Origin: a virus
Length of the DNA: 37,810 nucleotides
Reading direction: 5' to 3' (one strand)
Virus record (IMG/VR): IMGVR_UViG_3300019360_000149
Span: 1-37,810 of that record
Part shown: positions 14,926 to 23,465 of the stretch, one piece after another
How the letters are laid out: every line of letters begins with the position of its first letter
Numbering within the stretch: position 1 is the first letter of the stretch
Notes under the pieces: model-generated
Database searches by the model: none
Seen by the model: only the letters and a program-made list of their open reading frames with translations
What the model was told of the DNA's origin: nothing
Position numbers and translations under genes: made by a program

Positions 14926-15897
14926 ATGCCCTCCATTCGTGCAACCGGCGCGGATGCCCGGTTCATCGCCGCCTTCGAAGCCGCCTATGGCGTGGACCCC
15001 GCCGCCAACTACCATCAGCTGCTGTGCTCGAGCTTCGATCCCGGCCGGCAGCCGCAGCTCGGCTACGAGACCGAGCTCGGCCAGGGCGACGAGGACACCG
15101 ACCCCTTCTATGAGGGCGCCCGCTTCCGGCCGACCTTCGGCGTCCATATGGGCATCGACAGCTTCGGCTTCTGGCTGAAGACGCTGATGGGCGCGCCGGT
15201 CACCACCGGTTCCGGCCCGTTCACTCACACCTTCGGGTCGACCGGCGATCCGCCGTCCTTCGCCTTCGAGGAGGGCGATGTCGGGCTCGCCTCGGCGATC
15301 TACTGGCTCATGCTCGGCACCGTCATGGGCGGCATGTCGATCGACCTCTCCCCAAAGGGCGTGGCCAAGGCGAATTTCACCGCCTTCGCCAAGACCCGCT
15401 CGAAGGGCGGCGCCACGGCGGAGGGCTCGCCAACCGCCTATTCCACCAGCGGCGTCTACAAATACTTCAACAAGAATTCGAAAGTGCAGTGGAACGGCGC
15501 CGATGTCGGCCAGGCGATGTCGGGTTCGCTGAACTACACGACCGGCGCCGAGGAGGTCGAAACGATGCGCGGCGACGGGCAGATCGAGGGCGTCGACGAT
15601 GGCAGCCACGGCGCCACCGGCCAGCTGCGCATCCGCCGCTCGGCCGCCTCAGGCATGTATGACGACGCCGTGGCCGAGACGCCGCGCGCCCTCAAGCTGA
15701 TCTGGACCACGGCCGTGAACGCGGCCTACAAGCTCGAACTCACCTTCCCCAAAGCCTATCTCGATATCTCGGGCGGCGGACTGCCGGGCCCGGGCGGCAT
15801 CGACGATCTCTACAACTTCCGCGCCGCCAAGGCCTCGGGCGGGCGGGTGATGACCGCCGTCCTGATCAACGGCGTCGCCGGCTCGGTCTACGCCTGA
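14926..15897 (+). CDS. Major tail tube protein
   Basis: The 323-residue protein has a strong ribosome site (AAAGGAG) just upstream of 14926. It is Gly/Thr/Ser-rich and beta-dominated. P-F-T-H-T-F-G-S and D-V-G-L-A-S-A-I-Y-W-L-M-L-G-T-V are typical of phage tail tube proteins. V-A-K-A-N-F-T-A-F-A-K and the symmetric second half are typical too. It polymerises around the tape measure to form the tube. The next gene begins inside its stop (TGATG). Confidence 0.88.
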   Translation: MPSIRATGADARFIAAFEAAYGVDPAANYHQLLCSSFDPGRQPQLGYETELGQGDEDTDPFYEGARFRPTFGVHMGIDSFGFWLKTLMGAPVTTGSGPFTHTFGSTGDPPSFAFEEGDVGLASAIYWLMLGTVMGGMSIDLSPKGVAKANFTAFAKTRSKGGATAEGSPTAYSTSGVYKYFNKNSKVQWNGADVGQAMSGSLNYTTGAEEVETMRGDGQIEGVDDGSHGATGQLRIRRSAASGMYDDAVAETPRALKLIWTTAVNAAYKLELTFPKAYLDISGGGLPGPGGIDDLYNFRAAKASGGRVMTAVLINGVAGSVYA

Positions 15898-16445
15898 TGG
15901 CGGTGAGGATAGGGGGCGCAAGGCACACGCTCGAGAAGGTGACCTTGCCGGGGGGCGTCGTCTGCATGTGCAGGCCATGCACCACCGCCATCTGGGAATC
16001 GGCGCTGGCCCACGCCCGGCGCACCGTCGCGGCGCTCATCGCCGGCGAGGAGGTGATGGAGGATCTGGGGATCGATACCGATCTGCTGCCCGATCTCTCC
16101 GATCCCGACGCGCAGGAGGGCTTCCGCAAGCTGCTCTTCGTCCAGGCGCTGGCGCGCCACGCGATCAAGTCGTGGAAGGGCGTCGAGGAGCCCCACGGTG
16201 GGGATGCCAAGGGCCAGAAAAGATGGCGGCCGGCGCCGGTGACGCACAAGGCGATCGCCGAGCTGATGAACATCCACCGGATGGCCGAGGAGTTCATCGA
16301 CCGCTACGGCCGCAACGTCTTGCAGCGGTACGCCGAGGGAAACGCATCCAGGCTCTCGCCCAATGGCACTTCGGGCGGGGGCCGCAATACTGCGAAGGCT
16401 GCAAAGCGGCGGGTGCCGCCTGCGCGCAAGGCCGCATCGGCCTGA
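15897..16445 (+). CDS. Tail assembly chaperone, short form (gpG-like)
   Basis: The 182-residue product is read without frameshifting. It is helical and includes S-A-L-A-H-A-R-R-T-V-A-A-L-I-A-G, L-L-F-V-Q-A-L-A-R-H-A-I-K-S-W-K-G-V-E and A-I-A-E-L-M-N-I-H-R-M-A-E-E-F. Position between tube and tape measure genes fits a gpG-type chaperone. After the slippery site at 16337 the zero frame continues for 34 more codons into a basic tail. Chaperones of this class coat the tape measure protein during tail assembly and are absent from the finished virion. Confidence 0.83.
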   Translation: MAVRIGGARHTLEKVTLPGGVVCMCRPCTTAIWESALAHARRTVAALIAGEEVMEDLGIDTDLLPDLSDPDAQEGFRKLLFVQALARHAIKSWKGVEEPHGGDAKGQKRWRPAPVTHKAIAELMNIHRMAEEFIDRYGRNVLQRYAEGNASRLSPNGTSGGGRNTAKAAKRRVPPARKAASA

Positions 16446-16702
16446 ACGGCCGGCGCTGCCCCTATGTCGAGAGTGCCCCTGAGACCGACGAGGGGGCCGC
16501 GGCATGGGCCCATATCCTCTCCTGCCAGTCGCAGGTGCGCGTCGGCTTCGCCGGCGTGGTGGGCTTCGACTTTCCCGCCATCCTTGAGATGGCCGGGCAT
16601 AAGGGCGTCGACCTCGAGATGCTCGCCTTGCTGCTGCCCTTCGCCGATTCGGGCCTCCGCCTCGGCCTCTCCGAACTGAAATCCGAAACCAAGGACACCT
16701 GA
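15897..16702 (+). CDS. Tail assembly chaperone, -1 frameshift fusion (gpGT-like)
   Basis: Ribosomes slipping back one base at G-GGA-AAC (16337-16343) leave the short-form frame after Asn149 and continue from CGC at 16343 to the TGA at 16700-16702, giving 268 residues. The frame arithmetic was checked: the heptamer lies in the zero frame as G GGA AAC, and the new frame is open to the tape measure start. The added 119 residues carry Cys-rich C-E-G-C...C and a helical end (F-P-A-I-L-E-M-A-G, L-E-M-L-A-L-L-L-P). No better start exists for this second frame, which supports expression by frameshift as in lambda gpGT. The stop overlaps the tape measure start. Confidence 0.85.
16337..16343 (+). promoter_or_regulatory. 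Programmed -1 frameshift heptamer G GGA AAC
   Basis: The heptamer has the X-XXY-YYZ form with X=G, Y=A, Z=C and lies in the correct phase of the upstream gene. Lambda uses the closely related GGGAAAG at the same genetic position. Both tRNAs can re-pair after a one-base slip (GGG and AAA). Frequency of slippage cannot be seen. Confidence 0.88.
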
Positions 16703-18957
16703 TGCCGCGCGACGTCGCCATTCGAGTCTCGATGCAGGACGGCGAAACCGTCCGGCGCGCGCTCCAGTCGCTGGGCGCCGACGGCGAGGCCGCGCTGAAG
16801 CGCCTCGAGCGTGGCGGCCTGCCGGCGTCCGCAGGCCTGCGCGCCGTCGACGCCGCGGTGAAGGAAGTCACGGGATCGGTCGAGCACCTGGCCGCGCGCG
16901 CCGGCGCCGGCACGTCGGTCTTGCGTGCGTTCGGCCCGGGAGGCCTCGCCGCCGCGGCGGGCGTCGGCGCGCTCGTCATAGGTCTCGGCGCTCTTATGAG
17001 CAAGGCGCGCGAGGCAGCCGAGGAGTTCGACCACCTGCAGGATTCGGCGGACCGTCTCGGCACCGGCACCGAGTTCCTGCAGGGCGTGCGCTTCGCGGTG
17101 GGACAGTCCGGCGGCGACATCGAGAAGACCGAGGCCGCGCTCGACAAGCTCAACGCCGTGATGGGCAACGTCGCCAATGGCAACGCCAAGGAAGCGGCCG
17201 AAGCCTTCAAGCGCATGGGCGTATCGGTCACCGACAGCGAGGGCCGGATCAAGTCGCTGGAGCGCTTCCTGCCCGAGCTCGCGGACGGCTATGAGGGCCT
17301 GGCCTCCGCCCAGGACCGCGCCAGTGTCGCCACCCAGCTCTTCGGCCGCGGCAACCAGGCTTTCGCCCGGGTGCTGGCTGACGGTGCCGACGGACTGCGC
17401 CGGCAGATCGACCTGGCGCGGGAGATGGGCGCCGTCGTCGACGAGGAACTGGTCCGCAAGGGAGCCGAGGCCAAGGACAAGCTCGAGGCGCTGGCCATGG
17501 TGGTGCAGGCACAGCTCAACGGCGCCGTGATCGACGCCGTGCCGGCGATCGTCGCGCTGTCGGAGGGCTTCGCTGCTCTCGCCAAGTACATCGGCTATAC
17601 GGCGGACGCCTGGAAGTCTCTGCCGGACCAGCGGATCGCGACCTTGACCGACACGCTGGGCAAGCTCCGCGCGGAACTGGAAAAGCTTCAGTCCCAGCGT
17701 GACGATGCGATCTACAATCCCGGCGTCATCGACAATCTTCTCAACCGGGCGCCGGACACATCCGACTTCGACAGGACCATCGCCGCCCGCAAGGCCGCGA
17801 TCGCCGCCATCGAGGCCGAACTCGAGGCCCGCGCCCAGAAGGGGCTCGAATTCAACCGCGGCACCGCGCTCGGCGCCGGCACCACCGAGGAGCTCGACGA
17901 ATTTTCGGCCGCCGTGCAGGACACCATCGACAAGCTGGAGGAACAGGCCGAGAAGGCGCGCCTCGCCGGTCGCGAGCTCGCCGTCTATGAGGCGCTCCTC
18001 GGCCATGAGAACGCCACCGAGAAGGAGCGCCTGGCGATCCGCGCCGAGGCCATCAAGACCTACGAGGCCGAGGAAGAAAAGACCCGGCGCCTGAAGGCGG
18101 CGCGCGAGGAAGAGGCTGAGGCGAAGAAAAAACAGGCGGAAGCCGAACGCGAACATCAGAAGCTCATGCGCGAGGGCGAGCGGGTCACCGAGCAGGTCGG
18201 CACCGCCGAGGAGCAGCGCGCGCAGCGCCTGCGCGAGATCAATGAATTGCTCCTCGCCAACGCGATCAGCGAAGAGACGGCGGCGCGCGCGCGGCAAGAG
18301 GTCGAGGACGATCTTCTTGACGACCGCACGGATGTCGGCGGCGGCTTCGAGCGCGGGCTGCGCGAGATCCGCAAGGATGTGGGCGACACGGCCGAGGAGA
18401 CTGAGAGCCTGCTGACCAATGCCTTCTCGGGAGCCGAAGACGCGCTCGTCAACTTCGTCAAGACCGGGAAGCTCAACTTCGGCGACCTCGTCGACTCGAT
18501 GATCGACGACGTGGCGCGGCTGGCCATCCAGCTGGCTATCTCCGGCATATTCAACCTGATCAGCGGAGGGGCCGCGCCGGCGGGCGTTGCACCCGGCACC
18601 AATGGGCTGGGCTTCCTGCACTTCGGGGGGCCGCGCGCCGGCGGCGGCCCGGTATCGCCTGGCAGCTGGTACATGGTGGGCGAGCGCGGGCCCGAGCCCT
18701 TCGTTCCGAGCGTGCCCGGCAACATCCTGCCAAATTCGGCGCTGGGCGGCGGTTACTCCGGGCCGATGCAGCTCAATCTCAATGTGCGCAACGAGTCGAA
18801 CGGCGAGCCCCAGGTGACGCGTGCCGAGCAGCGGGGCAATCAGTTCGATATCGACATGTACATCGAGCGCAAGGTGCTGGAGACCATGGCAGGCTCCGAA
18901 TCGCAGCGCCTCTTCGACAACGGCTATGGCATGCTGCCCGCTAGGACCAGGAGATAG
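16702..18957 (+). CDS. Tape measure protein
   Basis: This is a 751-residue, largely helical protein. A hydrophobic segment lies at about 77-98 (L-A-A-A-A-G-V-G-A-L-V-I-G-L-G-A-L). A long coiled-coil stretch with many Glu, Lys and Ala residues spans about 300-560, including several A-E-E-E and K-K-K-Q-A-E-A-E-R runs. Residues 574-622 match the lambda-type C-terminal tape measure domain (A-F-S-G-A-E-D-A-L-V-N-F, F-G-D-L-V-D-S-M). It sets tail length and is wrapped by the chaperones encoded just before it. At about 0.15 nm per residue the tail would be roughly 110 nm, a rule-of-thumb estimate. Confidence 0.93.
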   Translation: MPRDVAIRVSMQDGETVRRALQSLGADGEAALKRLERGGLPASAGLRAVDAAVKEVTGSVEHLAARAGAGTSVLRAFGPGGLAAAAGVGALVIGLGALMSKAREAAEEFDHLQDSADRLGTGTEFLQGVRFAVGQSGGDIEKTEAALDKLNAVMGNVANGNAKEAAEAFKRMGVSVTDSEGRIKSLERFLPELADGYEGLASAQDRASVATQLFGRGNQAFARVLADGADGLRRQIDLAREMGAVVDEELVRKGAEAKDKLEALAMVVQAQLNGAVIDAVPAIVALSEGFAALAKYIGYTADAWKSLPDQRIATLTDTLGKLRAELEKLQSQRDDAIYNPGVIDNLLNRAPDTSDFDRTIAARKAAIAAIEAELEARAQKGLEFNRGTALGAGTTEELDEFSAAVQDTIDKLEEQAEKARLAGRELAVYEALLGHENATEKERLAIRAEAIKTYEAEEEKTRRLKAAREEEAEAKKKQAEAEREHQKLMREGERVTEQVGTAEEQRAQRLREINELLLANAISEETAARARQEVEDDLLDDRTDVGGGFERGLREIRKDVGDTAEETESLLTNAFSGAEDALVNFVKTGKLNFGDLVDSMIDDVARLAIQLAISGIFNLISGGAAPAGVAPGTNGLGFLHFGGPRAGGGPVSPGSWYMVGERGPEPFVPSVPGNILPNSALGGGYSGPMQLNLNVRNESNGEPQVTRAEQRGNQFDIDMYIERKVLETMAGSESQRLFDNGYGMLPARTRR

Positions 18958-18960
18958 ATC

Positions 18961-19326
18961 ATGTATGCCTGGTCGGCCACGCTGCCGCAAAGCGCCCTGG
19001 TGCGCAACTTCTCAATGGATCTCGACGCCAATGTCGATGTGTTCCAGCCGGACGAGGGCGAGCCGATCACGGCGCCGGCGTCTCCCTTCTCTTATGAGAC
19101 CTGGAACCTCACATTCCGCATGTCGCCGGCGCAGCGTGACGAATTCCGCGTGGCGTGGAAGGCCGACATCAAGAACGGGGCCCTCAGCTTCACTGGACCC
19201 GATTTCATGACGGGAGCCCCCGGACCCATCAAGTACAAGCCTGTACCCCGGACCAAGCCGAAGATCGCGCCGATCGGGACCGGCCGGCAGTTCTCGGTGA
19301 GCTTCGCCGTGCGCAGGAAGGTCTGA
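18961..19326 (+). CDS. Minor tail protein at the gpM position
   Basis: The 121-residue protein follows the tape measure gene with a 3-bp gap. It is beta-rich, with S-Y-E-T-W-N-L-T-F-R-M-S-P-A-Q-R-D-E-F and F-S-V-S-F-A-V-R-R-K-V at the end. Lambda has gpM (109 residues) at this place, and the fold pattern is compatible with a tube-like beta domain. No sequence signature confirms it. Confidence 0.6.
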   Translation: MYAWSATLPQSALVRNFSMDLDANVDVFQPDEGEPITAPASPFSYETWNLTFRMSPAQRDEFRVAWKADIKNGALSFTGPDFMTGAPGPIKYKPVPRTKPKIAPIGTGRQFSVSFAVRRKV

Positions 19327-19327
19327 C

Positions 19328-19813
19328 ATGCCGTCGACCGAAAAGCTGCTGTCGCATGAGCGGTCCGATCCGCTCATCGATCTTGCCGTCATCACGCATC
19401 CGCGCATCGAGCCCCTGCGCGCCGCAAATGTCGAGCCGGAGGAGGATGGGTCGAACGATGTCTTCCACCAGGGCGAGCGCTTCCTGCCGTTTCCCTTCGC
19501 CTTGGAAAGGCCGGGCGAGGGGCCCAGCCAGCAGACCGGCAGCATCAGAATCCCGAACCTCGACCGGCGCATCGGTGAGGGAATCCTGGCGATCGCCGGA
19601 CAGGACCCGGCGCAAGTGCGGCTCCTGCAGGTGCTCGCCTCGACGCCAGACGAGATCGAGTGGTCCTATGCCCGGCTGCTGCTGCGCAACGTGGCGCTCA
19701 ATCAGGTCGAAGTCACCGGAGCGCTCCGCCATCCGGACCTCACGTCCGAGCCATGGCCGAACCTCCGGGTCACGCCAGGCCTCTTCAGGGCGATCTACAG
19801 GGCGCGCGGATGA
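19328..19813 (+). CDS. DUF1833 minor tail protein (gpL position)
   Basis: The 161-residue protein shows the DUF1833 pattern: R-S-D-P-L-I-D-L-A-V-I-T-H near the start, P-F-P-F-A-L-E in the middle, and V-T-G-A-L-R-H-P-D, S-E-P-W-P-N-L-R-V-T-P-G-L-F-R-A-I-Y at the C terminus. DUF1833 proteins occur in tail-tip operons between tape measure and NlpC/P60 genes, the position of lambda gpL. The stop overlaps the next start (ATGA). Confidence 0.8.
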   Translation: MPSTEKLLSHERSDPLIDLAVITHPRIEPLRAANVEPEEDGSNDVFHQGERFLPFPFALERPGEGPSQQTGSIRIPNLDRRIGEGILAIAGQDPAQVRLLQVLASTPDEIEWSYARLLLRNVALNQVEVTGALRHPDLTSEPWPNLRVTPGLFRAIYRARG

Positions 19814-20259
19814 CCTCACATTGGGCTGATAAGTATGTCGGCGTGCCGTACCGCGCCGAGGGCCGCGATCTCGGCGGGTGCGATTGCTGGGGCCTGGTGC
19901 GTCTGGTGATGCGCGACCAGGCCGGGCTCGATCTCGCCGCGTTCGAAACCGTGCGCGTGCGCAATGGCGCGCGCGTGATGGCCACGGTCCGCGAGGAGAT
20001 CGCCAGCGGCGAGTGGCTCGAAGTCCCGCGCGACGAGGCGCGCCTCTTCGATGTCGTCACGATGCGTTGCCATTTTCGCACGCGCGCGGGCTGGCAGGCC
20101 GGCGACATTCATATCGGCATCTGCGCCGGGACGAATGGGCTCGGGGTTAAGCATGTCCTGCATGTCGAGGAGCCGTGGAACGCGGTCTGCCTGCCATTCT
20201 CGCATCCGACGATCAGCTTCCGGCTCAAGGAAATCTACCGGCATAGGAGCCTCGCGTGA
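19810..20259 (+). CDS. NlpC/P60-type tail tip peptidase (gpK-like)
   Basis: The 149-residue protein has the phage NlpC/P60 signature. The nucleophile is most likely Cys26 in G-G-C-D-C-W-G-L-V. His101 lies in G-D-I-H-I-G-I and the last catalytic-type His is about 115-118 in K-H-V-L-H-V-E. It starts in an ATGA overlap at 19810 and its stop overlaps the tip gene. Such tail-tip peptidases cut the peptide stem of murein during DNA entry or act in tip assembly. Unlike lambda gpK, no JAMM domain is fused to it. Confidence 0.88.
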   Translation: MTSHWADKYVGVPYRAEGRDLGGCDCWGLVRLVMRDQAGLDLAAFETVRVRNGARVMATVREEIASGEWLEVPRDEARLFDVVTMRCHFRTRAGWQAGDIHIGICAGTNGLGVKHVLHVEEPWNAVCLPFSHPTISFRLKEIYRHRSLA

Positions 20260-23200
20260 AACGTACGACTTCGGTTCCGATCATATCCCGGCTCGAGCCC
20301 TTCAAGCCCGAGTGGACCTATGCCGTCCCGGAAGGCTTGACGCTGCTCGAGATCGTCGAGCGCGTGCCCAACCTGCCCGCCGCCTTCGTCCACCATGGCG
20401 AGGTCCTCGTCAACGGCAAGCGATGGCGCCGCGCTATGTGGAAAAGCGTCCGCCCTACGGCCATGGCCGTGGTGACGCTGCAGCTCATGCCCGGGATAGG
20501 AGGCGCCGGCGGCGGTGGGGGCGGCGGCGGTGGCCAGAAGAACGTCGCCCTCACCATGGCGGCGATCGTTATCCTTGCCGGCACGATCTTCATCGGCGCC
20601 GGAGGCATCGCCGCCCTGGCGGGCCTGCCCGCAACTTCGACCTGGGCCGCCGGCGGCCTCGGCGCGCAACTCGCCGCCGGCCTGTTCGGCGCCGCCGGGG
20701 CGTTCGCGCTCCAGGCGCTCGCCCCGCCGCCCTATTCGCCCAAGGCGCCGGCGACTACGGGCAGGGACAGCGGGTCCGATCCCTTGTCGCAGGCGGGGAT
20801 CACCGGCAACGGCGTCAAGATCGGCGATGAGCTGCCGGCGGTGCTCGGGCTGTTGCAGTATTCTCCGCCGCTTGGCAGCCCGTCTTTCACGACGCTCCAG
20901 AACGGCGTCGTCTATGCCCATGCGACCTACCTTCTCGCGGGCTATTACGACGTGAGCAATATCCTCCTCAACGGCGTGCCGATCGGCGAGTTCGCCACCG
21001 TCCAATATGAGGTACGGGACGGCGCCCCCGGCAACAGCCTCCTGACGCTCAACAACAAGACGTTCATCGAGAAGCGCAACCAGAATGCGCTGCTGACCAA
21101 TTTCGTGCTGGAGGGCGAGGACAGCAGAGGCAACAAGCTCGTCCACCAGTCCAACCCCGACCAGGATCTGCCACAATGGCAAGTGTTCAAGACGGCGGGC
21201 CCGGCAGACGAGATCCGCATCCGGATCTTCATCCCGGCGCTGCAATGGACGGATGACACCAATACGGTTCCGCCCGAGACCGGCGTCGTTCCGGTCAGAG
21301 TCGAGATCCGCGAGCGCGGCACGTTCACCTGGCTCAAGATGCCGGTCATTCACTTCAGGAGCCACAAGCTCAATCAACAGCTGCGGCAGGAGATCAGGCT
21401 GATCTGGGTCGCCGATCCGGGCGGCGCCCGCATCAATTTCAAGCGCGGCCTGCACACCTTCGGCGCCTATCACACGACGGGCGACGGGCAGGCGTTCGAA
21501 TACAATTCGGAGAGCTATTTCCTTCAGCCTGCGATCGTCGACCAGATTCCGGTGATGACGGCGGCGACCACCAGCGGCGTCACGATGTCGGCATCGAACC
21601 AGGTCGTCGGCAACGAAGCCTGGCGTGCCGGCGACAATAGCGCGCTCACAACCTATTGGATCGCCAGCAGCGCTTCGTTGCCGCAATGGAACAAGGTCGA
21701 TTTCGGGGCCGCCGGCGCGCGGATCATCAAGTCGATGATGATCTCGCCGAGGTTCGCGGACGATGGCGCGCCGGAAGATTTCACGGTCCAGGGATCGAAC
21801 GACAATGCGATCTTTGACGTGCTGCTGACGGTGGAGGGGTACACCCGCTGGAAGGATGACGATGAGCCCGATCCGGCAACCTTCCAGTTCGACACCTTTG
21901 GATCATATCGGTACTACCGGATTCACGTTACGAAGACCATCGACGGAGGTCCCGCCAATCTCCTCGACTGGCAATTGTTCCTGCACGACGCGCCCGGAAC
22001 GAGCGAGTTCCACGAGAACAACCCGGCCGACATCTTCGCTTCGAACTGCAATCTGCATGACGATGGGATAGACATCTTCCTTGACCCGGCGACCTTCCCG
22101 AAGGGCGAATATGAGGTCCGGGTCAAGCGCGGCCTGGGCGTCATCGAAAATCAGTTCAACGAGGAGCAGTACACCTATAGCGCCAGCGCCGTGAACGCGA
22201 ATTTCTTCGGCTATTACGACGACGCCGGCATCAAGAAAGTGCGCCAGACCCAAGCGACGGTCGCGAGCGAGACGTTCCTCGAGAGCTTCACCACGATCGA
22301 AAATGTCTACCCGTTCGATCCAAGCATCCACCAGAAGGGCGTAGCGATGATCACGCTGGTGGCGCCGAGCATGACCATCGAGAGCCTGTCGGCTTCGTTC
22401 CACAGCATCGTCCCGGTGTACCAGGACGGCACGTGGTCGACACTCGCTCCGTCGTCGAACCCGGCGGCGCTGTTCCGCCATGTCGCGCTGGGCAAGGAGA
22501 ATGTGAAGGCGCTACCCGGCGAGATCGTCGACGAGGAGAACCTGCAGGCTTTCTGGGCGAGATGCGTCGCGGCGGGCTTTGAATGCAATTTCGTCGCCGA
22601 CGGGATGTCGGCGGAGCAGATCCTGCAGGTCATCGCCGCCGCCGGCTGGGCAGTGCCGAAGCGCGCCGGGCTTTGGGGCGTCATGATGGAATATGACCGT
22701 TCCGGCGATGCGATCCAGCAGTTGTTCACTTCACGCAACTGCAAGTCCTATGGCCACAGCATCGATTTTCCCGACGCGATCCATGCCATCCGGGCGGAGT
22801 ATTCGAACGAGGACAACGACTACGCGCCGGACGAGGTCATCGTCTACGCGCCTGGCTACAATATCGACAACGCGGTCAATATTGTCGCGGTCAAGTATCT
22901 GGGGATCACCAATACCGACAAGGTAGCCGACCGGGCGCTGCTCGACATAAGGCAGATGATCTATCGCAGCGTGACATCGGAGATCGAGGTCCCGGCGGAA
23001 GGTATCTGCTCGGCCGCCGGCGATCTCGTCGGCCTAAATGACGACGTCCTCGTCAAACATCACGGTGCCTGCCTCATCGAGGCAGTCCTGCTGGACGGCG
23101 GCGGAAACATAACGGGCCTGGTGCTCGAGGCGGAGATCGACTTCGGCGCCGCCGCCGGCGAGATCGAGGAGCGCATGATGGCGGCGATCCGCACCATGCC

Positions 23201-23441
23201 GGCGGCGGGCCCGCCCGCCGTCATCATGGCCGAGATCGACGAGCAGACCGAAACCGACACGGTGACCTTCACCACGCCGATCCCGCCGGACGCCACGGTC
23301 AAGGCCGGCGGCCTGGTGGCCTTCGGCGTCTATGACCAGGTCGTCGTCCGCAAGCGCATCTTCGAGATCGCCCGGGGGCGCGGCAAGACCCACCGGCTGC
23401 GGCTCAAGGACGACGCCTCCGAGCTGATCCACGCCGCCTAA
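20256..23441 (+). CDS. Central tail tip protein (gpI/gpJ-like fusion) with discoidin-type insert
   Basis: The 1061-residue protein starts in an ATGA overlap. Residues 1-155 look like a gpI-type part: a beta-grasp-like start (P-E-G-L-T-L-L-E-I-V-E-R-V, H-G-E-V-L-V-N-G), a Gly run near 84-93 and a hydrophobic stretch (about 97-155). The gpJ-like tip body follows (G-S-D-P-L-S-Q-A-G-I-T-G-N-G-V-K-I-G, E-L-P-A-V-L-G). Residues about 450-577 form an F5/8 type C (discoidin-like) domain: N-E-A-W-R-A-G-D-N-S, T-Y-W-I-A-S, D-F-T-V-Q-G-S-N-D and Y-R-Y-Y-R-I-H-V-T. The C-terminal part has the J-type region (V-K-A-L-P-G-E-I-V-D). It should close the tail tube and start receptor contact. The inserted domain may bind carbohydrate. 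Confidence 0.88.
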   Translation: MKRTTSVPIISRLEPFKPEWTYAVPEGLTLLEIVERVPNLPAAFVHHGEVLVNGKRWRRAMWKSVRPTAMAVVTLQLMPGIGGAGGGGGGGGGQKNVALTMAAIVILAGTIFIGAGGIAALAGLPATSTWAAGGLGAQLAAGLFGAAGAFALQALAPPPYSPKAPATTGRDSGSDPLSQAGITGNGVKIGDELPAVLGLLQYSPPLGSPSFTTLQNGVVYAHATYLLAGYYDVSNILLNGVPIGEFATVQYEVRDGAPGNSLLTLNNKTFIEKRNQNALLTNFVLEGEDSRGNKLVHQSNPDQDLPQWQVFKTAGPADEIRIRIFIPALQWTDDTNTVPPETGVVPVRVEIRERGTFTWLKMPVIHFRSHKLNQQLRQEIRLIWVADPGGARINFKRGLHTFGAYHTTGDGQAFEYNSESYFLQPAIVDQIPVMTAATTSGVTMSASNQVVGNEAWRAGDNSALTTYWIASSASLPQWNKVDFGAAGARIIKSMMISPRFADDGAPEDFTVQGSNDNAIFDVLLTVEGYTRWKDDDEPDPATFQFDTFGSYRYYRIHVTKTIDGGPANLLDWQLFLHDAPGTSEFHENNPADIFASNCNLHDDGIDIFLDPATFPKGEYEVRVKRGLGVIENQFNEEQYTYSASAVNANFFGYYDDAGIKKVRQTQATVASETFLESFTTIENVYPFDPSIHQKGVAMITLVAPSMTIESLSASFHSIVPVYQDGTWSTLAPSSNPAALFRHVALGKENVKALPGEIVDEENLQAFWARCVAAGFECNFVADGMSAEQILQVIAAAGWAVPKRAGLWGVMMEYDRSGDAIQQLFTSRNCKSYGHSIDFPDAIHAIRAEYSNEDNDYAPDEVIVYAPGYNIDNAVNIVAVKYLGITNTDKVADRALLDIRQMIYRSVTSEIEVPAEGICSAAGDLVGLNDDVLVKHHGACLIEAVLLDGGGNITGLVLEAEIDFGAAAGEIEERMMAAIRTMPAAGPPAVIMAEIDEQTETDTVTFTTPIPPDATVKAGGLVAFGVYDQVVVRKRIFEIARGRGKTHRLRLKDDASELIHAA

Positions 23442-23465
23442 ATCCGAACCGAAAGAGGGACTGTC

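Noticed and set aside
16462-18990. Long minus-strand open frame of 842 codons
   Set aside because: It is the mirror of the tape measure gene in GC-rich DNA, has no recognisable domain, no start signal, and the plus strand gene is well supported.
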